64,000 bases of DNA from Parietaria judaica (taxonomy: Eukaryota > Streptophyta > Magnoliopsida > Rosales > Urticaceae), in NCBI GenBank assembly GCA_954871525.1, contig OX940861.1, positions 14,182,842 to 14,246,841 on the forward strand, read 5' to 3'. Position numbers and translations under genes: made by a program. Every line of letters begins with the position of its first letter. Within the stretch, counting starts at the first letter, position 1. A model generated the notes under the pieces. The model saw nothing but the letters and a program-made list of their open reading frames with translations, was not told the origin of the DNA and ran no database searches. Shown in pieces: positions 21,872 to 34,286 of the stretch.

Positions 21872-22819
21872 GCTGAGGTCACTACCATCATTAAACGACA
21901 ACACGGGAACGCCTTGATTGCGGTTGATAAAGCTTATAATTTGTCAGCTGAACTAACAAAGGTAGATAAATAAGTGGTTGTAACGTTGTCTAATGGAAAG
22001 TGTACATCATTAAGCCATATTTGGCCTCGGATTCTAAGAAATTGAACTTCCTATATGAGAGTAAGCTTACACGTCATGAAAATATGACGACTTTGTGTAT
22101 CTCGAAACTCGTTTAACTGCTTCTTCCGATTATAATTTATAACTTGATAATGCGATCCTCTATTTATCATTTTGATTGAACTAAGAAATCGGTTAAAATG
22201 ATTCAAGTTAGTTTAACCGATTCGTCGCTCAATCAAAATTCACAAAATAGGGTATTAGAAAAGGAGGAGCATTTCCTTAAGCGTGAAAAAGTGTTAAAAA
22301 ATCATGAAATATTAAGTTATTTTAGTTAGTAGTGATAAATAGAAGGTTATTTCCTTCAATTATATCATGTTAGACCCACAATTTTAGGTCCTAATCGTCA
22401 TAAATTGATTTGTATTGAGCAGTGTTGCGACTTGTTATATCTGCATATTCGTTGAAGAGATACACTCTGCTAAATGAACGTTAAAAAAGATTAATGGAAC
22501 AAGACATGCAGAAGCCAAGAACATGTGAATAAACTCACCAAAAAAGGGGTTTTATTTACACGACATTGTTTACAACAACTTATACAACAAGGCCTTAGAT
22601 TAGCTATTTTATTATTATTATTATTATAACCTCGAAAACACAGGACTCGAATTATTACCCATTTCTTTGTATAGGAATCATTTTCTTCTTAACAAGCACG
22701 TCCCTCCCATTACACACACGTAAACAAATATCAGAGTCAGCTACACAGTCAAAATCTGCACTCAAGGATGTTAAACAACGCAGCCCGGGTTAGCTACAGC
22801 CGACCGGCGGCGGGATATC
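21872..22819. other. Convergent 3' flanks of two genes
   Basis: This is AT-rich sequence between the stop of the plus-strand SEC14 gene and the stop of the minus-strand gene at 22820. It presumably contains both 3' UTRs. ATTATTATTATTATTATAA near 22609-22626 is a short simple repeat. No extra gene is seen. Confidence 0.45.
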
Positions 22820-25088
22820 TCACAGAAGCCTCCTTTTGAAGTTCCGAGTCGTCGTCTGGTACGTTCGGACCAACAGACCCACACCGATCCCGACTCCGAG
22901 GCAAATGCCGAGCCCGATGCCCACTCCGACCCTGACTCCTGCGTTGAACCACGAGAGCTCGCCGTCTTCGCCGTCCATGTACTCCGTTCGCCTCCAGTAC
23001 ATGTTGCCGTATTCCTCCTCGCTTTCTGGTTTGTAGTTTCTGTACTCCACCAGCTACAATTAACAGGTCAAAGAGCATGTGAGCAAAGCGTACAAAATTG
23101 TTAGTTTAGGAATAATTAGGATACAGGCTATTTAATCATATCATTTTGATAATTTAATTATGTTTAGGATATGATTAATAATAATTTAATTGATTTAATC
23201 GGACCCCTCTGGCCCATTAGGTTGTAGTCTATTTTAAGAGACATTATTAAGCTAATAAGAAGATAGCAAATAACCATTCACATAATACTTAAATCTCTCT
23301 CCAAAAAAAGGAGAGATTAAGCGGAATTCCTTTTCGAGATTAGATTTCGGGCTGTAACACTGACTTCTAAAACAAACCCGTGTGAAACCATAATTTCGAG
23401 ATTGTAATGATCATATTAGAGCTGATTTTTTATTTTTTTTTGGAAAAGCGAGAACAATAGTGGAAATATGGAAAAAACCCAAATGGACACACCCTGGCCA
23501 TATTGTGGATCCAGATTCCAGATAGCCTAATCAATTGACCCAAAACCCAGAAAAGAAATGAATAAAAAACTCCGAAAAAACCCAGAAATATATGGACCCC
23601 AAGATGACAATGGTCTGTTTTATCCCTGACAATGACAGAGCAAAAGGGTGCTGAAAACAACGTGAGTGAAAGCCAAAAAGAGGGCAATCCCATGACTCGA
23701 GAGCCGTGCCATGCCGTGCCGAGCCCATAACTCATAAGACATTGAAGATAAGATTCCTTTTAGGAGTCCTCGTTCAAGACAAAACATGTTACACCAAACA
23801 TGTTCAACGACAGGAAGCAGAGCCGATCTCAACAAAAAGGTCATAACATCATTGACATCTCTGCAACTTATTTCATAATTCTTTCTAAATCGAGCATTTA
23901 TTGCCAACTATATTATACACAGAAGCTATAAATATGTTGCCATTAAAAAGAATCAATGACCGTTTGCGATGAACCTCCTAAGAAGTTCAAGATCAACCAG
24001 TAATTCAACGGAAATACCAAAAAGATAAATAAAACCGAATAAACATTTTATATTACCACCAGCCAATAGGAATCGAACACGATTTCCCGCAAGAATCCTA
24101 CCGACGGGAATTCCCTAGCTAGTTAATCCTTTTTTCTTATTAATCGACAAACGAATTTACAATACAAACAGTCTTTCCTTCGAGAGCAAGGTCAAGACTC
24201 AATAATATTCGATAGAAATTTTCCACTAATCAAAACATGACGGCTTAACCTAGATTAAACGCCTATATATATATCTTATACCTTATCCCATATTTATTGT
24301 AAAATACACCTATATCCCTAATTTAATGAGAAAATACCTAAATGTATAATTGAATCAATAGAAGCTCGGGCAATTACCTGAAGATCGTCTTCCGGAGCCG
24401 GATCTTTCTGGGTTTCGGTCGTCTCATTCTCAGGAATCGCATCAAGCATTCCTTTTCGATGCTTTTTGCGGAAGCAAAGCTGCAAGGTCTTGGTCAAGAT
24501 GATCGGTGTGCCAGCGAAGCAACCGGCCAAATAGACCTCGATGGTCGGTGCTGGCAATTCCGCGCCGTTGAGATGCTTTCCCTTCAAGAATCCGGCGGCC
24601 GGAGTGATCTCCGATTCGCAGTTCATGCTCCATCTTCTCGTACTGTTCTTGTTTTCCCCGGCGGCGAATCCGTTACTGTTGGACATCTCCAAAACCCCAG
24701 ACAGAATGAGATCTTCTTTGTCGAAAACCTGAAATTTCAAGCTCCCCGTTAACCTAATGCTGTCGGTGCTGACAAACGTCGCTTCCTCGGATTTCTTATC
24801 CGCTCTGTCTCTTCTAAGAAGCGACGAGACCCCGTCGGAGTAAATGCTTGTCCTGGAGCCGTTGACTTCCAAAAGGGTGTCGGGGCTCAGAGGAATGTGG
24901 TTGAGAGTCAACGACTCCGGGGTCAAATCATCGACCTTGAAGTTACTGACTCGCACGTAGAAAACTCTCAGCTCGAACCACGGCGGGAGTAGCTTAGCGC
25001 AAGGCTGGTAGGAAGGCGAGTATCTGACGGCGTGGTGGTTCTGATCGCCCACTTCGCCATAAACGTGAGCTTCGCAGGGACCTTCCAT
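22820..25088 (-). CDS. Plant 'erythronate-4-phosphate dehydrogenase family' protein (At1g75180/At1g01500-like)
   Basis: Two exons, 25088-24378 and 23053-22820, join in frame to 314 residues across a 1.3-kb GT-AG intron. The ATG at 25088 (MEGPCEAHVYGEV) is the first after an in-frame upstream stop. The body (residues 20-215) is a conserved plant-only beta-rich region with PWFELRVFYVRVSNF, SDGVSSLLRRDRADKKSEEA and GTPIILTKTLQL. The C-terminus carries a glycine-zipper-like transmembrane segment at about 276-299 (VGVGIGLGICLGVGIGVGLL) followed by the basic tail RNFKRRLL. The Arabidopsis database name is misleading: I see no NAD-binding Rossmann motif, so the enzymatic label should not be trusted. 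It is likely a tail-anchored membrane protein of unknown function. Its position beside the SEC14 and TYW1 genes matches what I recall of the At1g75170-75200 order. Confidence 0.88.
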
Positions 25089-25881
25089 GGCCAAGGAGCT
25101 CAATTCCTCACTGAAACCCCTTTCGGTGCTCTGTTAAAACCGCGACGTCGAAGGAAAAGCTCGAAAAACTGAACTCGGGTTTGGGCGGAGAGCTTGCTGA
25201 AGAGAGAGCCAACATGCAAATGAGTATTCAAAACAAAATACAGAAAAGATATATATGGTTCTCAGTTTGATCAAAATAATACCCAAAACCCAAACATTCA
25301 GAATCCAATATTTCCTGATCTAAACTAGCGGATCCTTTGGATTAACGAAGAAAAATCAAACAAAATAACAACACAGAATTAGGCGATTCATATAGTTTCA
25401 TGAAGCAAATAAAATGGAAAAGAAGAAGATAAAAGACATGGATTTCAGAGACACGAGCTTAAGAGCGAAGAAGGGATGAACGAAGGAAAGATCACAAATT
25501 CAAACCGAAACTTCAGAGAAAACCGAGGCGAATCACTCTTCAGCTTCTAATCAATTCATTTCCAACGACTCTACCAATGCGAAAATCGCGAAGATTCCGA
25601 GAAGAAGAAGAAGAGAGAGAAGGGCTTTACGAACCAGTGACATCGCAATCTAATAGCTTTGGAATCAAAGAGCGAAATCGAATATCCAATCTTCAACCCT
25701 TCGAAATGAACGCAAACTTAACAAACCGTCTTCACAATGTTCAGTCTCTAATCTCTATAAATAAATAAACATTTCAGAACAAACAAAAAGCTGTAAGCAA
25801 AGGAGAGAGAGAGAGAGAGATTACACACACGTCTCCAAACGAAGCCCACAACAATTAACACATACACATCACACAACCGTC

Positions 25882-25917
<36 letters not shown>

Positions 25918-26150
25918 GAACGATACAGAGCCACTAAAATTAAAATAAAACCAGCATACATAACGAGACAAACTCACCAACAAAGCGTTCCGTCCACATA
26001 ACGGAGATCGAAATCCTTAGTACGAATCAATTCTCTAATCGCTTTCCAGCTTCAAAGACGAGACTTCTCTTTCTCTCCTCTGATCGACACTCGCCCAGAA
26101 TCCCTGGCCACTAAAACAGAAAACTAACGCAAACCCAATTGAAAATACAC
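25089..26150 (-). promoter_or_regulatory. 5' leader/promoter region with CT/AG microsatellites
   Basis: Upstream of the start codon on the minus strand there is no exon of another gene. AG repeats at 25804-25820 and a perfect (CT)15 at 25887-25916 occur, typical of plant 5' UTRs and core promoters. A leader intron is possible, since family members often have one, but I cannot fix splice sites. Confidence 0.4.
25887..25916. repeat. (CT)15 microsatellite
   Basis: Uninterrupted CT dinucleotide run in the putative leader of the minus-strand gene at 25088-22820. Confidence 0.95.
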
Positions 26151-27544
26151 CAACTTGTACACACCCAATGACGATGCCTTTATTTTTCGGGAAAAAAGAA
26201 AAAGAAAATTGTTAGCTTTGATCCGAAATGGGAAAAAAGACCGTTGTTTTTCAGATTTTTGTAATGCTGTGGAGCAATGGGCATAGAGTTTTTTTTCTGA
26301 CCCTTTTTTTTTTTTATCGGAATCGGTATGATCTTATCCGATTAGCAGGCAAACAATTTGGATTCACGAGGCTTGTGTCCCAGAAAGTGATGGGCAAGAT
26401 TAAGAGAGAAATAATGGGAAATCTATTTACCTGCTTTAATTATATTTATTGAGCTTTCAAAAAAAAAAAATTATATTTATTGTGGCTCTTAATGGTTTGT
26501 TATGAATTTTTGACTAATTGTTATTGTTGCTGGTCTACTTTTCTTTTTTAGTTTTTCTTGAATTTTCATGGATAAGGATTAAGAGAAACTTAAATTACAA
26601 TTATCTTTTATTGCGTGTTGTTAACTGTTGATTGAGTTGTTCGTGCCTCGTGGGATACCGAAAAATAAATATTTGAGAAGACGATGACTGGATCTATTCT
26701 ATACTATAGTACAAATGGGGCAAATTCCACGAATGAGGAATGGAGAAAATAATGGAAATAAAATGGGCTTCAGGCCCAATTTATATTGTTGGATCAATAC
26801 CATGTTGTCTTTGAGCCCACTAGCCAAACTTTTTATAATAAAAAAATAAGTTGTTTTTAGTTTTTACATCAAACTCTCTGTTGCACTGAATTTATCTAAA
26901 ATTAAAAACTACACCAACGTAATTATAGTTCTTTTATTAAATATTTAATAATAAAATATATTGGAAATTTTTTAGTGTAATGATCGGTGTAGAAAGGAAA
27001 AGATAATGTTAATAATATATTTGATTGTCTAAAACACCAAAAAGTTCACCCTCCCTTCGTCCAATAATAGATTAGCGTTTTTCTTTTGTCGACAAGGAAT
27101 TCTTCTTTATTTCTTTCTTCTAAATAAGTTGAGAAAATGACCGCATAATAGCAATGCCGACCTTGAAAGTTAAACCCATAGAGAAAGTCTTTTATATTAT
27201 AATGTGTAGGGGTCAAAATTAGCTGACGTCAAATCTCATATTAGGCAAAGCAAGTCATGTAAACCCAAATGCATCTACTTTGTTAAGAGGTATAGGACAA
27301 TACTGTAACTTGTTATACTCACCCAAATGTTAAATCATTAACTGAATGAAGATTTTTTTTTAAGCGACATCAAGAAAGATAAACCTTTACCCGTATATAA
27401 AAAAACAAAAGGCATGCATTCGCGAAAGAATTGGCTAAAAGACTTATCTGAGCTGTCGTTTCGCTGCATACTCTCGTTATAACCTGCTATTTCTTTTACA
27501 TTTATTTTTAAATCTCTTATTTCCTTTTCGCATTATTTTTAAAT
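26151..27544. other. Spacer, no supported feature
   Basis: AT-rich sequence with poly-T and poly-A runs (for example 26307-26316 and 26460-26470). No exon, RNA gene or repeat end that I can support on either strand. Confidence 0.45.
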
Positions 27545-28149
27545 CTAAAAAACTTGGAATGACGATTTTGCCCTTTTGGTTTACACTGTATTTTACGAAA
27601 TCTCAAATTTACCCTTTGCGGCGGTTGATACAGTAAGATTTTATAATATTATTCTTATTTTCTCTCAAACATACCTCTTCGGCTTCCCCTCGTTTTCTCT
27701 CCAAAACCGACCATCTTTGATCCTTCCACCGCCATCGACGATTCATCCTCCGACCTCCTTCCAACAACCGACGGCATACTTTCGTGTCTCTCTTGTCTTT
27801 CCTTCCGACTGCTGCATAAACGACCATCTTCTTCTTTCGTTCGAGACGTGCAACCAGGAAACAGGAAGCATATTTCGGAACCGATCATCGTCTTCTGCTG
27901 TTCTCCGGCATTTACTAATCATCTTCAATGGAGGTAAATGTCTATTTTTAAATTTTTCGATGTTTCTGGTACTGTTTGAACTTTGAACTTGTATCGATGC
28001 TAGGGTTTACATAGTGTACATGGATTTTAGGGTTTGGTCTAGTTTAAGGTTTAAAGGAATACTGAGATGATGAGTGTAGTAAGATTTGACGACTCCCGGT
28101 ATGGTTTGGTAAACTACCGCTAGCCATACCGCTATGTTTAAAGGAATAC

Positions 28150-31100
28150 TGAGCGTTCTACAATGATTTCAAAAAACGCTTATGGCCTTCGGAGAAGAAG
28201 CGGATTACTGTCAAGAATATTCAGGATCGACTCAAGGATATTCACAAAAAACCATTGGGCAGCGATGATAAAAAGCGTTTGGCCTGCCTGTGCATCGTCT
28301 TCAGAGTGATCTGTTTCAAGGACAGACCGACGCAGATGCCGGATGATGATCTGCTTGCAATGGTAGAGGACATTGCTTTCTTCGTCGGCTATCCTTGGGG
28401 GACAGTGTCCTTCGAGTACTCAATGAAGCAGCTTTATCATAAGCTGTCGAAGGAACTGGTGGATAAGTATTTTCTCGTCATCGAGAAAAAACTAAATTGT
28501 GTAGATATGGCCCTTCTGGGGTTCGTTCACCCGATACAGGTATATGTAAAGTGTTTGAATCTATTTATTTTCACCGCATAAATGGTTGTTACACATAATT
28601 CAAATTAACATTCAAACTTCATGCAGTTTTTGGCGTATGAGTGTTTGCCGGCGGTGGCAGCGTACTTAGCTGACCCTCGAGAAGCACCCGCCGGCGCACC
28701 TCGTATGTGCAGATGGAAAACTAGGCCAATCGGGACAAAGCATAAGAAGTTCAAAGATATCACCCCCGTTATTTTGAAAAGTGCTCCAGAGGTCAGTTGC
28801 TCTACACGAGGCAGATATGATAGCGGTAACATAGCGGTTATATCATAGCGGTAACATAGAGGTTATAGTCATTTGTAGCGGTATAGCAAATATGAAAGCG
28901 GTAAAATAGTTGTTATAGCGGTAACATAGCGGTAACATAGAGGTTATAGTCGCTTGTAGCGGTAACATATCGGTTATAGCGGTAACATAGCGGTTATATC
29001 ACAGCGGTAACATAGAGCTTATAGTCATCATCTCTGGCGATAACTAAGTAATGATATCCAATATTATATTACATGAACAAAAGAGTATGCTCTTTCCCAC
29101 ACTAGAGGAAGAAGCGACGTCGTCCATTCAATCTCTCTCGCCGCGTGTAAAGTCTCCAAACTTGAACTTTGAGACGCTCGTGGATTTCTTGGAGAGAGGT
29201 GAGCGGATCATTTAGACGCCGCCCCCACCGGCACCTGCGCAGGAAAAATAGTCGGGAGAGGAAGAGAATGCTCCTCCTCGTAGAGCGACACAGAGAACAT
29301 ACTCCGGGAGGCAACGTAAATCGCCTTCACCCCCTCCAAGAGAAAAGAAGTTGGTTTCCAAGTCCCAACGACGCGGAGGTGAGAGACCGAGCCATGTTTC
29401 GGCGTCTGGACGCCCACGTCGCAACCGACGGTACGTTGAGAGGCAGAGCACGTCCGATAGTGGATCATCACCACCACAAGTCTCAAGAAAGAGACAGAGT
29501 ACCCACTCCGCCGCTCCCGTCTCGGCATCCAAAACCTCGAACAAGCGTCGGAGGGTTGAACGACGGGAAAATGAGACGGCGACCACTCCTCCTTCGGCAT
29601 CGGTTCAACAAAATCTATCGTACTGTGTAGATTTGATAACTCGGTTATTGCACAACGCCACCAGTATGTTGCTTGGTCAGGGACAACCTTCCCCTCTCGA
29701 CCACGAGGAGGATGCAGTAACAGAAGCGGCAAGGTACTTATATAGATATTTGCGACTGGGGGTGCCTTTAGGCCGAGTATCGTCGAGGGAGGCCTCGGAT
29801 TCATAGCAGTCTGACGCTGAGATAGAACCTCTGGATGTGAATTCCCGCCCGAGTACGAATGACAACATTCGGGAGCAGGAGGCGATTGACAAACTGGGCT
29901 CATCAGAAGGATTGCGTCAAGTTCAAGAAACAGACGGTGGTGCTGCTCATTTGTCACTGGTGCCTGCGAGTGACGTCGTCGATCAATATTTGAACTTAAG
30001 CGAAGGATTGGTCTCTCAGTACCAAGATATGTATGATGCCGACATTGCGAGAGATAAGAATGAAGCGGAACAAAGGTCGAATCATACTGATCCATTTGAA
30101 TATGCCCACAAAGTGGCGAAGTCGTACGAGGTGAAAGAAGGAGACAATGTCGAGGAGGAGGAGGAGGAGGAGGAGGAGGAAGGGGAGGGGGAGGAGGCGT
30201 GGAATATTGAGGAGGAGAAGGAGAAGAAGGCGCGGAAGATTGAGGAGGAGAGGAAACAGAAGGAGGGGAGGAGACGGCGGAGGCGCGAAAGATTGAGGAG
30301 GAGAGGAAGCGGAATGAGGAGGAGAAGGAGAAGGAGAAGGAGGAGGCGCGGAAGATTGAGGAGGAGGAGGAGGAGGAAAAGGCGCGGAAGATTGAGGAGG
30401 AGGAGGAGGAGGAGGAGGAGAAGGAGAAGGCGGCGGAAGATTGAGAAGGAGAAGGAGGAGGCGGCGGCGGCAGAGGCGCGGAAGATTGAGGAGGAGAGGA
30501 AGCGGAAGGAGGAGGATAAGGAGAAGGAGGAGGAGGAGGCGCGAAATATTGGGAGGAAACAAAGCAGAAGAAGGAGGAGAAGGAGAAGGAGGATGAGGAG
30601 GCGCGGAAGATTGGGATGGAGAGGAAGCGGATGAAGGAGGAGAAGGAGAAGCAGGAGGAGGAGGCGCGGAAGATTGGGGAGGAGAGGAAGCGGATGAAGG
30701 AGGAGAAGGAGAAACAACACGAGGAGGTGCGGAAGATTGAGAAGGAGAAGAAGCGTAAGGAGGAGAATGAAGCGGCCAACGCCATCGTCAAACTTGGCGG
30801 TTCTAGAGCGGTACGAATATTTTAGAATAAATCTTACATAGTTGTTATCGTAGTTGACAGTATCGGTATTATTTATTTACTATGAATAACGGTATGATTT
30901 AATTACTATGAATAGCGGTAAGCATAAGTAACAATATCTGTTTACTTCCAGATCACACAGGGAAATCGTAGTGCGGCTCTTGCCTTCGACCCGCTTGATA
31001 TATGTCCTGTTGATATCTACGATCAGTTCACGAGTGCTTGGAATAAGATCAAAAAAGACGTAACGGGTGGTAATAGATGCGTGCTGCAAAAAAGAGACTA

Positions 31101-31887
31101 CAAGTGGTGGCATACACTATTGACCCAATCCAAATGGCTTGAAGATGACGTAAGCAGTCTTTTAGGATTACATTAATAATTTAATCATTTATTTCAATTA
31201 TAACATTGAATCAATTTACAATTAATTGCAGCACCTAGACGAAATCATTCAAGGCCTCTCAAAAAGACTGACTGAGCTTCCAGAGACTATTCCGGATTCG
31301 GATAAAATCGTCGTTCTCCCGACGTTGTTCATGTGTACCATGAACCTTTGGGCTCTCGAGGCTGAACAAAAGGATTAAATAGAGATGAAGATATCGCAAT
31401 ATCCGCTATGGAATGGCTCAACGGTGCGGGCGAAAGGGTCTACGAACGCGGATGGGTGCATAAAGAGCGTCTCTACTTCCCGATAAACCTTGACAATCAG
31501 CACTGGATTTCTTGCAAGGCGGATTTATTGAAGGCGGAGTTTGTCCTGTACGATTCCACCATTACCTACGCCAATGATAAGAAACTTGATGAAGTCATGC
31601 GTGCTCCGAAGAAAATTATACCTTGGATTTTGACATTCGATGATCACTTTAAACGTCTCAAAAGGAGAGAGTGGACGTGGAGGCGGGTGGCTTGCCCTCA
31701 AAATAGATCGCCAACGGGAGGAGCCGGAGATTGTGGGGTCTTCTGCATGAAGTTCATAGAGCTCGATATGCTAAACCGCCCGCTTGACTTATTCAGCGAC
31801 AAATTTGTAGAGAGAGCAAGATTGAGATATGCCGCGGAAATTTTCGCACACGGGCTATTAAAAAAACAATTACCGCTATGTAAATAG
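28150..31887 (+). pseudogene. DUF1985 - coiled coil - Ulp1 cysteine protease protein of the MULE
   Basis: The decayed gene reads in order as follows. A DUF1985-related block (about 28155-28539, with RLACLCIVFRVICFKDR and VEDIAFFVGYPWG) is spliced to 28627-28791 (FLAYECLPAVAAYLA..PRMCRWKTRPIG). A third block starts at 29108, and a Lys/Glu/Arg-rich region encoded by a GA-rich tract runs over 30150-30780. Further exons lie near 30952-31149 and from 31231. The last part is a C48 Ulp1-type protease domain with His in DNQHWIS, Asp in VLYDST, and Gln and Cys in CPQNRSPTGGAGDCGVF, so the catalytic residues are intact. Lesions: in-frame TAG at 29213, 29249 and 29804, frame changes within the GA tract, and a one-base shift near 31360-31375. 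In such MULEs the role of the protease is unsettled; SUMO removal is an inference from the fold. Confidence 0.82.
28800..29040 (+). repeat. Intronic AGCGGTAACAT repeat cluster
   Basis: About eleven copies of AGCGGT, mostly as TAGCGGTAACATAG or TAGCGGTTATA, occur in 240 bp inside the intron after exon 28627-28791. Spacing is irregular (roughly 13-35 bp), with longer duplicated phrases such as AACATAGAGGTTATAGTC. Confidence 0.95.
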
Positions 31888-32600
31888 ACACTTACCGATG
31901 CGTAAATATATTCTTACCTTTTTGTAAATATACAATTACCACTATGTAAATACAAACTTACCGCTATGTGAAGATATACTTGCCGCTATATAATAGATAC
32001 TTACCGCTATTGTATGGATTATTGTTTATTAAAGAATACAAAATTAGTAAATATCATTCGCGTTGTGTATTAAAAATACGATTACCGCTATATAAAAAAA
32101 TACTTGCCGCTATATAAATCGAGTACATGCTTACCGCTATGTAAATACAAACTTACCTCTATGTGAAGAGATACTTGCCGCTATATAATAGATACTTACC
32201 GCTATTGTATGGATTATTGCTTATTAAAGAATACAAAATTAGTAAATATCATTCGCGTTGTGTATTAAAAATACGATTACCGCTATGTAAAAAGACACTT
32301 AACGATGCGTATAGACATTCTTACGTACATGTAAATATACAATTACCGCTATGTAAATACATAGCGGTAATTAACGCTTTGTAAATATATAATTACCGCT
32401 ATGTAAATACATACATACCGTTATGTGAAGAGATACTTGCCGCTATATATTAGATACTTACCGCTATTGTTTGGATTACTGTTTATTAAAGAATACAAAA
32501 TTAGTAAATATCATTCGCGTTGTGTATTAAGCATACGATTGCCGCTATGTAAATAGATACTTGCCGCTATATAAATCGATACTTGCCGCCGTGTAAGTAA
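31869..32600 (+). repeat. ACCGCTATGTAAATA tandem/higher-order repeat
   Basis: Directly after, and overlapping, the end of the Ulp1 reading frame there are about eleven exact ACCGCT copies and several GCCGCT variants, usually as TTACCGCTATGTAAATA or CTTGCCGCTATATAA. A longer unit containing GGATTATTGTTTATTAAAGA and ATCATTCGCGTTGTGTATTA recurs three times (near 32001, 32198 and 32459). The last codons and stop of the protease frame are themselves made of this repeat. Confidence 0.95.
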
Positions 32601-32965
32601 TAATTTAATTGGAATACAATTACAGGAATACAATTTGTATTGTTTTGAATTTTGTTTATCAAACAATAAAAATACAAAAAATATATAAAAAAAAACAAAT
32701 ACAAATATAAATGCATAGGACACCCTCGAAGCATACATGTTTCGTACTTCCCTGATGGACTGGATGATATAGGGACCAACCGTGGATAAAAACAACTCGT
32801 ATAAAATCGGAGGAGGGAGCTTGATAAGCCTTATAATATCCAGTGAAGAATTTATGGCTGGACCCCTCTTCCTCGAGATTCGTCTACGCCAGAAAAGTGG
32901 CAACAAGTCCGGTTTCAACAAGTCCACTCTGGTGGAAAAAAGCAAAACAGGAAAATTGAACGAAG

Positions 32966-33026
32966 GACAGACAGAAGCCATTGAACTATGGACAAAATAT
33001 CCATAGTTCAATGGCTTGTGTCTGTC
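32966..33026. repeat. Near-perfect hairpin inverted repeat
   Basis: AGCCATTGAACTATGGA (32976-32992) and its exact complement (33000-33016) are separated by 7 bases. Pairing extends outward a further 10 bp with one mismatch, giving a stem of about 27 bp. It lies in the interval between the two convergent genes of the MULE and could form a strong RNA hairpin. Confidence 0.93.
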
Positions 33027-33564
33027 AGTACCGCTGCGAGCCCGATGGAAGAATTGATGGCGAAGACGATTTGCAACGCATAACATGTTCGTACTTCCCC
33101 GATGGGCATGTCAGGTGTTCTTCACGGGTCGCAACTATTTTTTTTGGTAGCATAATGGCTAAGTTATGTCGTACCCTAATATACGGAAGACAAATGAACA
33201 AGGAAGTTAGAATCCGGCTAATTTTTTGAAAAATATGAGAATAAAGAAATGCTTTAAAGAAAGCTTACGACGATGACGGAGACGGGGGCGCGTTGACAAA
33301 CATGAACGCCTTGGGTGGTTGAGTTCAAACATGTTAGATTTCGGTTACGGACAAAACTAGATTTGGATGAGGGTTTCTAAAGTGGTCCAGGAAAGCGGCG
33401 TGAATTGAGATTGCACTTTAGGGTTTGTTTCGTTGCCCTTTTATGGTACTAGTGAGGGTATATTGGTCCTTACACGGAGATTAACGGTAAGAGGAAATAG
33501 TTAGCGGTAGAAAAGAACTACGTCTAGATGTCCAATTGATTTGATACTTACATGGAGATTAACG

Positions 33565-34180
33565 TGTCCTCAATTTTCGTGGAAGGATCGTGCAAACCGC
33601 TATCAGAAAACAGTAGCGGTCGAACAGATAGGCGTAGCGGTAAACGACGAGGTCCTTCTAGCGGTTGCTAGTGTTTCGGGTTTTCCCGAACATGTTTGTT
33701 GAAAAATTTACATCCACGCGTCCAACCCCTCGCGGTTTGACACGCATAGGTTCATTTAATACGGGTCGGTGGTCATAAGTAATTGTTCACCCAATTGAGT
33801 AGTTGGTGGTGCCCCTCGAGGACATTAAGATGGTTAACTAAACATGCGTGAAGGTTTCGAAGCAATAATTACGCTTTACTTGTAATTATTATACGGATAT
33901 CAACACGTATCAATTTTGTGACGCGTCCTGAATTTTCGTGGAAGGATCGTGCAAACCGCTATAGGGAAACAGTAGCGGTCGAACAGATAGGCATAACGGT
34001 AAACGACGAGGTCCTTTTAGCGGTTGCTAGTGTTTCGGGTTTTCCCGAACATGTTAATTGAAAAATTTACATCCACGCGTCCAACCCCCCGCGGTTTGAC
34101 ACGCATAGGTTCATTTAATACGGGTCGGTGGTCATGAGTAATTGTTCACCCAATTGAGTAGTTAGTGGTGCCCCTCGAGG
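33565..34180 (+). repeat. Two ~257-bp direct repeats in the MULE
   Basis: Copy 1 (33565-33821) and copy 2 (33925-34180) are nearly identical, from ATTTTCGTGGAAGGATCGTG to GTGGTGCCCCTCGAGG, offset by about 360 bp. Each contains ACCGCT and AGCGGT words in the same arrangement plus a CGAACAGATAGGC-type segment. The block is just downstream of the transposase stop codon. Confidence 0.93.
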
Positions 34181-34286
34181 TTGTCGAGCAACTTACATAA
34201 AACGTCTAGTGGTATGTACTAAGACGATGTAATAAATTTAAACGTACATTTCCCTCTGCTTATAAATAATAAATTACATATGCAGC

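Noticed and set aside
27545..27620. Terminal inverted repeat of the large MULE
   Set aside because: Comparing the left border with the complement of 37240-37345 gave only scattered short matches, so I did not claim a TIR.
29208..30791. Long Ser/Phe/Pro-rich open frame on the minus strand
   Set aside because: It is the complement of the GA-rich coiled-coil tract of the Ulp1 gene; a purine-only strand gives open frames on both strands.
28800..32600. CRISPR-like or centromeric satellite array
   Set aside because: The short AGCGGT words have irregular spacing, both orientations and no unique spacers. They belong to MULE non-coding DNA.
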